NCBI RefSeq assembly: GCF_020034655.1
Contig: NZ_JAIQDJ010000001.1
Coordinates: 372,001 to 436,000, forward strand
DNA: 64,000 nt
Reading direction: 5' to 3'
Source of the DNA: Thermomonas beijingensis
GTDB lineage: Bacteria; Pseudomonadota; Gammaproteobacteria; Xanthomonadales; Xanthomonadaceae
Shown: in pieces, positions 44,415-57,495 of the stretch
Position numbering within the stretch: position 1 is the stretch's first letter
Layout of the letters: each line of letters begins with the position of its first letter
Program-made: the position numbers and the translations under genes
The notes under the pieces: model-generated
Seen by the model: the letters and a program-made list of their open reading frames with translations, nothing else
Databases searched by the model: none
Told to the model about the DNA's origin: nothing

Positions 44415-46193
44415 ATGGCAGACATTGAAAGCAAAGTGCCCGATATCGGCAGTCACGGTGGCGTACCGGTGATCGAGTTGTTGGTCGCAGTCGGCGATAC
44501 GGTGAAGAAAGACCAGGGCTTGGTGACGTTGGAATCGGACAAGGCCACCATGGAAGTGCCGGCGGTAGCCGATGGCGTGATCAAGGCGCTGAAGGTGAAG
44601 CTGGGCGATAGCGTGTCGGAAGGTGCGGTGATTGCGGTGATTGAGCGTGCGGCGAGCGAAGTTGCACCGCAGGCAGCAGCGTCCGCGCCGGTATCGGCCA
44701 AGGCAGCGGCGTCAGTACCGGCTGCTGCGCAGGCAACTTCCGCTCCGCAAGCCGCCACCGCCTCCGGCCGCAAAGCCGATATCGAATGCGCGATGGTGGT
44801 GATTGGCGCCGGCCCGGGCGGCTATACCGCCGCGTTCCGTAGCGCCGATCTGGGGCTGGATACCGTGCTCATCGAACGCTATGCCAACTTGGGTGGCGTC
44901 TGCCTCAACGTGGGGTGCATTCCCTCGAAAGCCTTGCTGCATGCCGCCGATGTGATCGAGCAGGCCAGTCATGCCAGCGATTACGGCGTGGACTTTGGCA
45001 AGCCCAAGCTCAACATCGACAAGCTACGCAGCTACAAGGACAGCGTGGTGGGCCAGCTGACCAAGGGCCTGGCCGGCATGGCCAAGCAGCGCAAAGTGCG
45101 GATGGTGCAGGGCACGGCCAGGTTCGTGTCGGCCAATGAGCTGGAAGTCACCACTGCCGATGGTGCAACCCAATTGCTGCGTTTCGAGCAATGCATCATT
45201 GCCGCCGGCAGCCAGCCGGTGAAACTGCCGGCGTTCCCGTGGGACGACCCGCGCATCATGGATTCCACCGACGCACTGAATCTGGCCGAGGTGCCCAAGA
45301 AGCTGCTGGTGGTGGGCGGCGGCATTATTGGTTTGGAAATGGCCACGGTCTATCGTGCGCTGGGCAGCGACGTCACCGTGGTCGAATTCATGTCGCAGTT
45401 GATGCCGGGCGCGGATGCCGACTTGGTCAAACCGCTGGCCGAGCGCTTGAAAAAGCAGGGCGTGGCGGTGCATCTGAAGACCAAAGTGGTGGATGCCAAG
45501 GCGCAGAAAAACGGCATCAGTTGCAATTTCGAAGGTGAGTCCATTCCCGCCGGCAAGCTGTTCGATCGCGTACTGGTATCGGTGGGGCGCAGCGCCAACG
45601 GCGGCAAACTCGACGCCGACAAGGCCGGTGTCGCGGTGGGCGAGCGCGGGCTCATTCCCGTGGATGCGCAGATGCGCACCAATGTGCCGCATATCTTCGC
45701 CATTGGTGATTTGGTTGGCCAGCCGATGCTGGCGCACAAAGCCACCCACGAGGGCAAATTGGCGGCAGAAGTGGCCGCCGGCGAGAAGAAAGAATGGGTG
45801 GCGCGGGTCATCCCCAGCGTGGCCTACACCGACCCGGAAATTGCATGGGTGGGTGTGACGGAAACCGAGGCCAAGACCAAGGGCTTGAAGGTGGGCGTAG
45901 GCAAGTTCCCGTGGGCGGCCTCGGGTCGCGCGATTGGGCTGTCGCGTACCGAAGGTTTCACCAAACTGATTTTCGATGAGGACAGCCATCGCGTGATTGG
46001 TGGCGGCATTGTCGGCGTGCATGCCGGTGAGCTGATTTCCGAAGTCGCGTTGGCGATCGAAATGGGCTGCGAAGGCCACGATATCGGCCACACCATCCAT
46101 CCGCACCCCACGCTGGGTGAATCGGTGGGAATGGCGGCCGAGGTCTATGACGGCAGCATCACCGACTTGTATATCCCGAAGAAACGCGGTTGA
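44415..46193 (+). CDS. lpdA: Dihydrolipoyl dehydrogenase (E3) with N-terminal lipoyl domain
   Basis: A 592-residue E3, about 120 residues longer than plain E3 because of a lipoyl domain (2-75, K43) and a linker. The rest is a complete flavoenzyme: FAD-binding VVIGAGPGGYTAAF, redox-active disulfide GGVCLNVGCIPSK, NAD-binding VVGGGIIGLEMATVY and the C-terminal HPHPTLGE with the catalytic His. It follows aceF by 11 bp with AAGGAGAAGG before the ATG. Such E3 fusions occur in Neisseria and xanthomonads. Confidence 0.95.
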   Translation: MADIESKVPDIGSHGGVPVIELLVAVGDTVKKDQGLVTLESDKATMEVPAVADGVIKALKVKLGDSVSEGAVIAVIERAASEVAPQAAASAPVSAKAAASVPAAAQATSAPQAATASGRKADIECAMVVIGAGPGGYTAAFRSADLGLDTVLIERYANLGGVCLNVGCIPSKALLHAADVIEQASHASDYGVDFGKPKLNIDKLRSYKDSVVGQLTKGLAGMAKQRKVRMVQGTARFVSANELEVTTADGATQLLRFEQCIIAAGSQPVKLPAFPWDDPRIMDSTDALNLAEVPKKLLVVGGGIIGLEMATVYRALGSDVTVVEFMSQLMPGADADLVKPLAERLKKQGVAVHLKTKVVDAKAQKNGISCNFEGESIPAGKLFDRVLVSVGRSANGGKLDADKAGVAVGERGLIPVDAQMRTNVPHIFAIGDLVGQPMLAHKATHEGKLAAEVAAGEKKEWVARVIPSVAYTDPEIAWVGVTETEAKTKGLKVGVGKFPWAASGRAIGLSRTEGFTKLIFDEDSHRVIGGGIVGVHAGELISEVALAIEMGCEGHDIGHTIHPHPTLGESVGMAAEVYDGSITDLYIPKKRG

Positions 46194-46200
46194 TGCAAAG

Positions 46201-46233
46201 CGAAGCCCCGGCCGGGGATGGGCCGGGGCTTCG
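46201..46233. terminator. Strong hairpin after lpdA
   Basis: A perfect 13-bp GC stem (46201-46213 with 46221-46233) with a 7-nt loop lies 7 bp after the lpdA stop. It is not followed by a U-tract, so it may be a terminator helped by Rho or an mRNA end protector. Confidence 0.6.
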
Positions 46234-46332
46234 GGGGCACCCGCTGGGAATCGGACGAGGAAGGAGCGGGCGCGAGGGGTAAGACCGACGGTCACGGATG
46301 GAGTTCCAACAAATTTTGGCAGCTTATGGCGG

Positions 46333-46362
46333 TTGCCGTGGGCAAAGCGCGGCTGCTATAAT
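46333..46362 (+). promoter_or_regulatory. Promoter of the atp operon
   Basis: TTGCCG (46333-46338) and a perfect TATAAT (46357-46362) are 18 bp apart, and a TG precedes the -10 box (46354-46355), giving an extended -10. The predicted start is about 46369, leaving a leader of about 70 nt before atpI. Confidence 0.7.
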
Positions 46363-46440
46363 TCGGGGGCTTCGCGGGGTGGTTTTTTGTAATGCTCCTG
46401 TGAATAGCGCTAAACTTTTGTTTTTGCTTGGAATGTTCGC

Positions 46441-47687
<1,247 letters not shown>

Positions 47688-47707
47688 TTGACCGCCTCGC
47701 TGATTAA

Positions 47708-48064
<357 letters not shown>

Positions 48065-48078
48065 TCGCGCTGCACCAA

Positions 48079-48142
48079 CACTGTTGGCGGCCAAAGGCTG
48101 CCGGCAGTGGCAACAAGGCGCCGCGGCATGTCGCCGTGGCGC
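48079..48142 (+). repeat. Tandem hairpins between atpE and atpF
   Basis: Hairpin 1 has a 14-bp stem (48079-48092 with 48096-48109, three G-U pairs) and an AAA loop. Hairpin 2 has a 10-bp stem (48118-48127 with 48133-48142) and a 5-nt loop. The G-U pairs mean both fold best in the sense RNA. Confidence 0.75.
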
Positions 48143-48193
48143 AGCCTTTGAAAAGTCCACGCGAATGGGCTTGTTCAATCCGCAGGTCATGAC

Positions 48194-48664
48194 ATGAATC
48201 CGAATATCACCCTGCTGGGCCAGATGATCAGCTTTGCGTTTCTCATCTGGTTCACCGTCAAGTTCATTTGGCCGCCGCTGATGCAGGCGATCGAAGAGCG
48301 TCAGCAGAAAATCGCCGAAGGGTTGGCGGCTGCCGACAATGCGCAGAAAAATCTGGCGCAAGCGCAAGACAAGGTTGCCGAAGAACTCAAGGCTGCGCGT
48401 GGCAAGGCCAACGAGATCATCGAGCAGGCCCATCAGCGTGCAAACCAGTTGATCGACGCCGCCAAGGCCGACGCGATTGCCGAAGGCAGCCGCCAGAAAG
48501 CACTGGCCGAGGCCGAGATCGAGGCTGCCGCCAACCGCGCCAAGGAAGACCTGCGCAAGCAAGTGTCTGCACTGGCCGTGTCTGGTGCCGAAAAACTGCT
48601 GATGCGCGAAATCGACGCCAACGCCCACAAGGCGCTGATCGACGATCTGGCTGCGCAGCTGTAA
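48194..48664 (+). CDS. atpF: ATP synthase F0 subunit b
   Basis: A 156-residue peripheral-stalk subunit. The N-terminal helix (about 5-25) anchors it in the membrane ([20 protein letters not shown]). The rest is a charged, Ala-rich coiled coil ([24 protein letters not shown]) that reaches to subunit delta. Length equals the E. coli protein (156). It is followed 10 bp later by atpH. Confidence 0.97.
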   Translation: MNPNITLLGQMISFAFLIWFTVKFIWPPLMQAIEERQQKIAEGLAAADNAQKNLAQAQDKVAEELKAARGKANEIIEQAHQRANQLIDAAKADAIAEGSRQKALAEAEIEAAANRAKEDLRKQVSALAVSGAEKLLMREIDANAHKALIDDLAAQL

Positions 48665-48674
48665 GGGCCGACCC

Positions 48675-49202
48675 ATGAGCCAGGCCCTGACCCTTGCCCG
48701 TCCCTACGCTCGCGCCGCGTTTGCCATTGCGCGCGAGGCGGGCGCACTGCCTGCATGGTCAAGCGCGTTGGCGTTTGCCGCGCGTGTTGCCGCCGACCCG
48801 CAGATCGCAGGTTTACTGGGTAATCCCAAGCTGACGCGCGCGGACACTGTGACTTTGCTGGCACCGGAGGGTGCAAGTGAGGTGTTTGGCGATTTCCTCG
48901 CCCTGCTGTTCGACAATCGTCGACTGCCGCTGCTGCCTGAAATTGCAGGCTTGTTTGATGAGCTGCGGTTCGAGGCGGAACGTACCGTGAAGGCATTGGT
49001 CACCTCGGCGGTCGTACTGCCGGCGGCCGAGCTGGAGACGATCAAGAGCGCACTCAAGCGCCGTTTCGGGCGCGAAGTTGAAGTCGAAACTGCCGTGGAT
49101 GCCAGCTTGATTGGTGGTGCGGTGATCGACGCTGGCGACATCGTCATCGATGGTTCGCTGAAGGGCAAGCTGGGCCGCCTGCAAGCGGCGCTGGCGCACT
49201 AA
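48675..49202 (+). CDS. atpH: ATP synthase F1 subunit delta
   Basis: A 175-residue soluble subunit linking the b stalk to the alpha3beta3 head. LARPYARAAFAIAREAG at the N-terminus and LKRRFGREVEVETAVDASLIGGAVIDAGDIVIDGSLKGKL at the C-terminus are family marks. Its 3' end lies 63 bp before atpA. Confidence 0.96.
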   Translation: MSQALTLARPYARAAFAIAREAGALPAWSSALAFAARVAADPQIAGLLGNPKLTRADTVTLLAPEGASEVFGDFLALLFDNRRLPLLPEIAGLFDELRFEAERTVKALVTSAVVLPAAELETIKSALKRRFGREVEVETAVDASLIGGAVIDAGDIVIDGSLKGKLGRLQAALAH

Positions 49203-49265
49203 ATTTCGTTAGCAAATTTTTTATTGAATGTGGTTCGCGGCGACGCGAACACCAAGGAAACCAAG

Positions 49266-50816
49266 ATGGCCACCACCACGCTCAACCCGTCCGAAATCAG
49301 CGAACTGATCAAGACCCGCATCGAGAAGGTCAAGCTCGCCGCCGAAGCGCGTAACGAAGGCACCGTGACCTCGGTGTCCGACGGCATCGTGCGCATCCAC
49401 GGCTTGGCCGATGTGATGCAGGGCGAAATGATCGAGCTACCCAACAGCACTTTCGCGCTGGCGCTGAACCTGGAGCGCGACTCGGTGGGCGCGGTGGTAT
49501 TGGGTGATTACGAACACCTGCGTGAAGGCGATGTAGCCAAAACTACCGGCCAGATCCTCTCGGTGCCGACCGGCCCGGAGCTGCTGGGTCGCGTGGTCAA
49601 TGCGTTGGGTGAAGCCATCGATGGCAAGGGCCCGATTGATGCCAAGACCTCGGCCCCGGTGGAATGCATCGCACCCGGCGTGATCTGGCGCAAGTCGGTC
49701 AGCCAGCCGGTGCAGACCGGCTACAAGTCGGTGGACAGCATGATCCCGATCGGCCGTGGCCAGCGCGAGCTGATCATCGGTGACCGTCAGACCGGCAAGA
49801 CCGCGATGGCGATCGACGCGATCATCAACCAGAAAAATTCTGGCATCAAGTGCATTTACGTGGCGATTGGTCAGAAGAATTCGACGATTGCCAACATCGT
49901 ACGCAAGTTGGAGCAGTACGGTGCAATGGCCTACACCACGGTGGTGGCGGCCTCGGCGTCGGAATCGGCGGCAATGCAGTACATCAGCGCCTACTCTGGC
50001 TGCACCATGGGTGAGTACTTCCGTGACCGTGGCGAAGACGCGCTGATCATCTACGACGATCTGTCCAAGCAAGCCGTGGCCTACCGTCAAATCTCGCTGC
50101 TGCTGCGTCGCCCACCGGGCCGCGAAGCGTATCCGGGCGATGTGTTCTACCTGCATAGCCGTCTGCTGGAACGCGCCGCGCGCGTGTCCGAAGACTACGT
50201 CGAGAAGTTCACCAACGGCGAAGTCAAGGGCAAGACCGGTTCGTTGACCGCGCTGCCGATCATCGAAACCCAGGCCGGCGACGTGTCCGCATTCGTGCCG
50301 ACCAACGTGATCTCGATCACCGACGGCCAGATCTTTCTGGAAACCGATCTGTTCAACGCTGGTATCCGCCCGGCCGTCAACGCCGGTATCTCGGTGTCGC
50401 GCGTGGGTGGTGCAGCGCAGACCAAGATCATGAAGAAGCTGTCCGGCGGCATTCGTATCGCGCTGGCGCAATACCGTGAGCTGGCCGCGTTCGCGCAGTT
50501 CGCCTCCGACCTCGACGATGCCACCCGCAAGCAGTTGGAGCGTGGCCAGCGCGTGACCGAGCTGATGAAGCAGAAGCAGTACGCGCCGATGTCGGTGGCC
50601 GAACAGGCACTGTCGATCTATGCGGTGGACAAGGGCTATATGGATGATGTGCCGGTGGCCAAGATCGGCGCGTTTGAAGATGCCCTGCACGCACACTTCG
50701 CCAACACTGCGTCTGAATTGATGCAGAACGTGGCCACCAGTGGCGACTGGAACGACGACATCGAAGCCGCTTACAAGAAGGGCATCGAAGAGTTCGTGGC
50801 AACGGGTACCTGGTAA
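49266..50816 (+). CDS. atpA: ATP synthase F1 subunit alpha
   Basis: A 516-residue nucleotide-binding, mostly regulatory F1 subunit. The P-loop is GDRQTGKT near residue 170, and [14 protein letters not shown]-like [49 protein letters not shown] is the family signature region. AAGGAA precedes the ATG. The stop is followed by a REP doublet rather than directly by atpG. Confidence 0.98.
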   Translation: MATTTLNPSEISELIKTRIEKVKLAAEARNEGTVTSVSDGIVRIHGLADVMQGEMIELPNSTFALALNLERDSVGAVVLGDYEHLREGDVAKTTGQILSVPTGPELLGRVVNALGEAIDGKGPIDAKTSAPVECIAPGVIWRKSVSQPVQTGYKSVDSMIPIGRGQRELIIGDRQTGKTAMAIDAIINQKNSGIKCIYVAIGQKNSTIANIVRKLEQYGAMAYTTVVAASASESAAMQYISAYSGCTMGEYFRDRGEDALIIYDDLSKQAVAYRQISLLLRRPPGREAYPGDVFYLHSRLLERAARVSEDYVEKFTNGEVKGKTGSLTALPIIETQAGDVSAFVPTNVISITDGQIFLETDLFNAGIRPAVNAGISVSRVGGAAQTKIMKKLSGGIRIALAQYRELAAFAQFASDLDDATRKQLERGQRVTELMKQKQYAPMSVAEQALSIYAVDKGYMDDVPVAKIGAFEDALHAHFANTASELMQNVATSGDWNDDIEAAYKKGIEEFVATGTW

Positions 50817-50819
50817 CTG

Positions 50820-50871
50820 GTAGGAGCGCCCCAAGGGCGCGACTCAGATCGCGGCCACAGGCCGCTCCTAC
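50820..50871. repeat. REP doublet between atpA and atpG
   Basis: Two inverted copies of a GTAGGAGC-headed palindrome face each other. The outer 9 bases at each end are complementary (50820-50828 with 50863-50871). Each copy has its own small stem (6 bp). This is the REP/BIME layout known from Stenotrophomonas and Pseudomonas. Confidence 0.85.
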
Positions 50872-50888
50872 ACGAAGCGAGATTGAGC

Positions 50889-53251
<2,363 letters not shown>

Positions 53252-53260
53252 GGAATCATC

Positions 53261-53686
53261 ATGGCATCCACCTTCCGTTGCGACATCGTCAGTGCCGAAG
53301 CCGAGATTTTCCACGGCGAGGCCGAGCTGGTTGTGGCGACCGGTGAACTCGGCGAGCTGGGCATCGCGCCCAAGCATGCGCCGCTGATCACCCGCCTGAA
53401 GCCGGGCAAGGTTGTGGTGACCTTGGCCGGCGGCGAGAAATTGGACTTCGCCATTTCCGGCGGCATTCTGGAAGTGCAGCCGACGGTGGTGACGGTACTG
53501 GCCGATACTGCGGTGCGCGCCGATGAAATCGACGAAGCCGCGGTGCGCACAGCCAAGGAAGAAGCCGAACGCATCCTTGCCCGGCGTGGTGAAGCGATGG
53601 AAATTGCCGAAGCGCAGCAACGTCTGGCCGAAGTCACCGCGCAGTTGCAGGCGCTGGAGCGTCTGCGCAAGAATCTCAAGCACTGA
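53261..53686 (+). CDS. atpC: ATP synthase F1 subunit epsilon
   Basis: A 141-residue subunit that couples the central stalk to the c-ring and can inhibit ATP hydrolysis. The N-terminal beta sandwich has [22 protein letters not shown] and [14 protein letters not shown]; the C-terminal helical hairpin (about 90-141) is present. Last gene of the operon, 9 bp after atpD. Confidence 0.97.
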   Translation: MASTFRCDIVSAEAEIFHGEAELVVATGELGELGIAPKHAPLITRLKPGKVVVTLAGGEKLDFAISGGILEVQPTVVTVLADTAVRADEIDEAAVRTAKEEAERILARRGEAMEIAEAQQRLAEVTAQLQALERLRKNLKH

Positions 53687-53720
53687 TCACCGGTCACGGC
53701 GGTGGACGGGTTTTGCAAAG

Positions 53721-53744
53721 CGCCGGCACTCGCCGGTGTTTTTT
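53721..53744 (+). terminator. Terminator of the atp operon
   Basis: A 7-bp stem (53721-53727 with 53732-53738, one G-U) with a 4-nt loop is followed by six T residues, 35 bp after atpC. Confidence 0.85.
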
Positions 53745-53826
53745 ATGCGCCACATCGTGGTTTGTTCAGCCAGGGTATGTTTGGTGGTGCGATGATTCCA
53801 ACCATCGCCTGATGAGGAGAGTCACC

Positions 53827-54411
53827 ATGTTGCGCCCCTTGCGTCTGCTCGCTGCAACGATATTGATGACATCCCTGTTGGGTTTGACAGCCTGTGCCAG
53901 TGGTCCTGCCGTGCGTACCGACCATGACCCCACTGCCAATTTCGGCCAGTACCAGACATGGGGTTTCTATCAGCCAATTGCGATGGAGCAGTCTGGCTAT
54001 TCCAGCTGGATTTCCGAGCGTATCCGCGCCGATGTACAAAAAGAAATGGAAGCACGCGGTTATCGCTTTGCCACGAGCGGGGCCGACCTGCTGGTGAATT
54101 TCCAAGGCGTGGTGGAAGACAAAACCGCCGTATGGACGGTGCCGCGCAGCGACACCGAGTGGTTCTACAGCTATCGTCACAAAGCCTATGTCGCGGTACC
54201 GATTTGGTATGACGAAACCCAAGTGTCGCGCTACAAGGAAGGCACGTTGACCGTGGATTTGGTGGACGGTAAACGCAATCGCATGGTGTGGACGGGCTCG
54301 GCCAGCAATCCGGTACGATCCAAACAAAAGCCAGAACAGAAATTGAGTGAAATCGATGCGGCCATCACTGGCATCTTTGCCAAGTATCCGCATAAAGCGA
54401 GTGGGATGTAA
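53827..54411 (+). CDS. DUF4136-type lipoprotein
   Basis: A 194-residue exported protein with a lipobox LTAC (Cys near residue 23) after a hydrophobic signal. The mature part has the DUF4136 start (TDHDPTANFGQYQTWGFYQP), RIRADVQKEMEARGYRFATSGADLLVNF and GTLTVDLVDGKRNRMVWTGSA. The function is unknown. A strong GAGGAGAG Shine-Dalgarno selects the ATG at 53827 over one 15 bp upstream. Confidence 0.85.
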   Translation: MLRPLRLLAATILMTSLLGLTACASGPAVRTDHDPTANFGQYQTWGFYQPIAMEQSGYSSWISERIRADVQKEMEARGYRFATSGADLLVNFQGVVEDKTAVWTVPRSDTEWFYSYRHKAYVAVPIWYDETQVSRYKEGTLTVDLVDGKRNRMVWTGSASNPVRSKQKPEQKLSEIDAAITGIFAKYPHKASGM

Positions 54412-54432
54412 GCGTGGCGCATGCCTGGCAAA

Positions 54433-54466
54433 ACAAAAAACCACCGGCTTGCTGCCGGCGGTTTTT
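54433..54466. terminator. Bidirectional terminator
   Basis: An 8-bp stem with one mismatch (54441-54448 with 54454-54461), flanked by A and T runs that extend the pairing, lies between the convergent lipoprotein and ppa genes. Confidence 0.85.
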
Positions 54467-54486
54467 GTTGCAACAGCAATGCCATA

Positions 54487-55035
54487 TTAAAATTTCGGCT
54501 TGTCGTCGCTCGCGTTGTAGCGCTCGATCGCCTCGATAATGATCTTACGCGCCTCGGCAACGCCGTCCCAACCATCCAGTTTCACCCACTTGCCGTCTTC
54601 CAGATCCTTGTAGTGCTCGAAGAAGTGGCCGATGCGCTGTAGCCAGTGCTTGCTGACTTTGGCGATATCGTCGATGTGGCTGTAGCCGTTGAACACTTTG
54701 TCCACCGGTACGGCGAGGATTTTTTCGTCGCTGCCGGCCTCATCGCTCATTTTCAGCACACCCACCGGGCGGCAACGAATCACCGAGCCGGGCACCAGCG
54801 GCAGCGGCAGGATCACCAGCACATCGGCCGGATCGCCATCGCCACACACGGTGTACGGCACATAGCCGTAATTGCACGGGTAGCGCATCGGCGTGGACAG
54901 GATGCGATCCACGAAGATCGCGCCCGAGGCTTTATCCACCTCGTACTTGACCGGCTCGGCATCCTTCGGGATTTCGATGACTACATTGATTTCATCCGGC
55001 GGGTTGTTGCCGGTGGGGACAAGATCCAGACCCAT
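54487..55035 (-). CDS. ppa: Inorganic pyrophosphatase
   Basis: A 182-residue family I pyrophosphatase that hydrolyses PPi and pulls biosynthetic reactions forward. The active-site segments [39 protein letters not shown] (metal-binding Asp residues) and [16 protein letters not shown] are intact. The ATG at 55035 gives the [10 protein letters not shown] start seen in xanthomonad homologues; the frame runs further upstream without family similarity. Confidence 0.97.
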   Translation of the reverse strand: MGLDLVPTGNNPPDEINVVIEIPKDAEPVKYEVDKASGAIFVDRILSTPMRYPCNYGYVPYTVCGDGDPADVLVILPLPLVPGSVIRCRPVGVLKMSDEAGSDEKILAVPVDKVFNGYSHIDDIAKVSKHWLQRIGHFFEHYKDLEDGKWVKLDGWDGVAEARKIIIEAIERYNASDDKPKF

Positions 55036-55207
55036 TGCGTCGTGCTCCAGCGTGCGTGCCGCGCCCGGTTGGGCGCGGCGATGATTGAGGGGGAGTGAGT
55101 ACATTTTAGCGGAGCGCGGCGGCGAAAGATGACGCTGGGCGAACCGGCTGGCTTGACGGGCACAGTTGAAGTGCGCATGATTAATGCGCATACAAGGGAG
55201 TCATGTC

Positions 55208-55486
55208 ATGCGCATTCGAGAGCGTTACGCCGGTTACGGCAAGCGTGCCACCAATGTCAGTATCAATCAGGGCTTGCTGGAAGACGCCAAGGCGCTGGAG
55301 ATCAACTTGTCTGCCACGCTGGAACGTGCGCTGGATGCCGAAGTGCGTGCACGCAAACGTGCCAAGTGGCTGGAAGAAAATCGCGAGGCGATCGCCGCCT
55401 ACAACGCACGTATCGAGCGGGATGGGCTTGCCGGTGATCATGTGCGTGCGTTCAAGGCTGCACTCAAGGCGTCGTCTGCTGCATGA
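55208..55486 (+). CDS. ccdA: CcdA-type antitoxin
   Basis: A 92-residue small protein. The N-terminal part is a ribbon-helix-helix-like DNA-binding segment (KRATNVSINQGLLEDAKALEIN). The charged C-terminal part (RKRAKWLEENREAIAAYNARIERDGL) matches the CcdA toxin-binding tail. As the antitoxin of a type II pair it should neutralise CcdB and repress its own operon. It overlaps ccdB by 4 bp (ATGA). An ATG at 55203 is out of frame. Confidence 0.88.
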   Translation: MRIRERYAGYGKRATNVSINQGLLEDAKALEINLSATLERALDAEVRARKRAKWLEENREAIAAYNARIERDGLAGDHVRAFKAALKASSAA

Positions 55487-55797
55487 ATCAATTTTGCGCG
55501 TATGTGAATGCGGATGCCGCATCCAAGCGCACCATTCCATACTGGCTGATCGTGCAAAGTGATTTGATCGATGCCACCCAGTCGCGCGTGGTTGTACCCT
55601 TGATTGCACCGCAACTGGCGGGGCCTTTGGTGGCAAGGCTGATGCCGGTGCTGATGGTTGCAGGCAAGCGGCTGGTGATGGATGCAGCGCAGATCACCAA
55701 TGTGCCGATGCAGATGCTTGGCAGGCATGAGGCGGATTTGTCGGCCGAACGCCTGACCATCCTTGCGGCTCTCGACATGCTGATCTCGGGGATATGA
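55483..55797 (+). CDS. ccdB: CcdB-type gyrase toxin
   Basis: A 104-residue CcdB-family toxin. Family members poison DNA gyrase. It has the N-terminal FCAYVNAD strand, YWLIVQSDLID, RVVVPLIAP and the C-terminal LDMLISGI; the final Gly-Ile in F-plasmid CcdB is needed for gyrase attack, and the same pair ends this protein. Its stop overlaps the nadE ATG by 4 bp, which is unusual for a toxin gene. Confidence 0.88.
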   Translation: MNQFCAYVNADAASKRTIPYWLIVQSDLIDATQSRVVVPLIAPQLAGPLVARLMPVLMVAGKRLVMDAAQITNVPMQMLGRHEADLSAERLTILAALDMLISGI

Positions 55798-57434
55798 CCG
55801 TGGCCAATACGCTGCGCATCGCAATGGCGCAATTTGATTTTCCGGTGGGCGATGTGGCCGGCAATGCCGCACGCATTCTCGATGGGATCACCACTGCACG
55901 CGACGAGTACGGCGCGGATGTGGTGCTGTTTCCGGAGTTGGCGCTGTCGGGTTATCCGCCCGAGGATTTGTTGTATCGCCCAAGTTTTCTGCGCGAATGC
56001 GAGCAGGCCATCCAGCGCATTGCTGCCAGCGTGCAGGGGATCACCGCAGTGGTGGGTTGGCCGCAGCCTGCGGGTGCGGTGGTGTATAACGCCGCCAGCG
56101 TGCTGCGCGATGGCGTCATCGAGCAGACCTACCGCAAGCGCGAGTTGCCCAACTATGCGGTGTTTGATGAGCGCCGTTATTTCGATGTCGATCCGGACCG
56201 CGAGGATTGCGTATTCCAAATCAACGGCATTGATGTCGGCGTGGTGATTTGCGAAGACCTGTGGTTTGCCGAACCCATCGCCAGTACCGTCGCCAAGGGC
56301 GCGCAACTGGTGCTGGTGCCCAATGCCTCGCCGTATGAGCACGACAAGCATGCCCAGCGCGATGCGTTGCTGGTGCAGCGCGCGCGCGAGACTGGTGCCG
56401 GGATTGCCTACCTCAATGTGGTGGGTGGGCAGGATGCCTTGGTCTTCGATGGCGCATCGGTGGTGTGCGATGGCGACGGCAGCGTGCATCCGGCGGCGGT
56501 GGCATTTGAAGAGCAGTGGCTGGTGGTGGAGTTTGATGCCGAAGCAAAGCGTTTTGCGCCCCTGCAATGGACGGTGGACGGCGATGAAAGCCGCGATGCG
56601 CTGGCGTGGCGGGCGGTGGTGCGCGGCACCCGCGATTACTGCGCAAAGAACGGCTTCAAGCAAGCGTGGGTGGGGCTGTCGGGTGGCATTGATTCTTCGG
56701 TCGTGCTGGCCATTGCGGTGGATGCACTGGGCGCGGAGAACGTGACAGCCGTGCGCATGCCCTCACGCTTTACGGCGGGGCTGTCCAATGATCTGGCGCA
56801 GGAACAATGTGATGCGATGGGCGTGAAGTTGCTGGCGCTGCCCATCGAAACCCCATTCCAAGGCTATTTGAATGCGCTGGCCGAGGTGTTTGCCGGCAAG
56901 CCTGCTGATGTCACCGAAGAAAACCTGCAATCGCGTACGCGTGGTGCCTTGCTGATGGCGCTGTCCAACAAGTTTGGCGGTCTGCTGCTGACCACCGGCA
57001 ACAAGAGTGAGTACGCGGTGGGTTACGCCACGATTTATGGCGATATGTGCGGCGGCTATGCGCCGATCAAGGATCTGTACAAGACTGAAGTCTTTGCCTT
57101 GGCGCGTTGGCGCAACACGGTGGGCGACCGGGTGATTCCGCAGGCCGTGATCGACCGCCCACCCTCGGCGGAGTTGCGTGAAAACCAGTTGGACCAAGAC
57201 TCGCTGCCGCCATATGACGTGCTGGATGCAATCTTGTTGCGGCATGTGGATCAAGAACAGGGCCATGCCGAGATCGTTGCGGCGGGCTTTGCTGCAACCA
57301 TCGTGGATAAAGTGCTGCGGCTGGTGCGGATTGGTGAATGGAAGCGCCATCAAGCCGCGCCAGGCCCGAAAGTCAGCCGGCGCGCGTTTGGGCGCGAGCG
57401 GCGCTACCCAATCAGCAATGGCTGGCGTGATTGA
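55794..57434 (+). CDS. nadE: Glutamine-dependent NAD+ synthetase
   Basis: A 546-residue two-domain enzyme that makes NAD+ from nicotinate adenine dinucleotide. The N-terminal amidase domain has the Glu48-Lys115-Cys153 triad (FPELALSGY, YRKRELPNY, VICEDLW). The C-terminal synthetase domain has the PP-loop SGGIDSS near residue 296 and TTGNKSEYAVGY. The ATG overlaps the ccdB stop; a GTG at 55800 is also possible. A clear terminator follows. Confidence 0.96.
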   Translation: MTVANTLRIAMAQFDFPVGDVAGNAARILDGITTARDEYGADVVLFPELALSGYPPEDLLYRPSFLRECEQAIQRIAASVQGITAVVGWPQPAGAVVYNAASVLRDGVIEQTYRKRELPNYAVFDERRYFDVDPDREDCVFQINGIDVGVVICEDLWFAEPIASTVAKGAQLVLVPNASPYEHDKHAQRDALLVQRARETGAGIAYLNVVGGQDALVFDGASVVCDGDGSVHPAAVAFEEQWLVVEFDAEAKRFAPLQWTVDGDESRDALAWRAVVRGTRDYCAKNGFKQAWVGLSGGIDSSVVLAIAVDALGAENVTAVRMPSRFTAGLSNDLAQEQCDAMGVKLLALPIETPFQGYLNALAEVFAGKPADVTEENLQSRTRGALLMALSNKFGGLLLTTGNKSEYAVGYATIYGDMCGGYAPIKDLYKTEVFALARWRNTVGDRVIPQAVIDRPPSAELRENQLDQDSLPPYDVLDAILLRHVDQEQGHAEIVAAGFAATIVDKVLRLVRIGEWKRHQAAPGPKVSRRAFGRERRYPISNGWRD

Positions 57435-57466
57435 GTCAAGCGGGTAGCACAAAAAATGGCTCAAGA

Positions 57467-57491
57467 AAAAGGGGCCGCTGCGGCCCCTTTT
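57467..57491. terminator. Bidirectional terminator between nadE and bamD
   Basis: A perfect 11-bp stem (57467-57477 with 57481-57491) with a 3-nt loop, A run before and T run after, lies between the convergent genes. Confidence 0.9.
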
Positions 57492-57495
57492 CAAC

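Noticed and set aside
46234-46330. Possible tRNA or small RNA after lpdA
   Set aside because: No cloverleaf or conserved T-loop could be drawn; only partial GC-rich pairing is present.
49437-50834. Long minus-strand frame opposite atpA
   Set aside because: Antisense shadow of a highly conserved gene.
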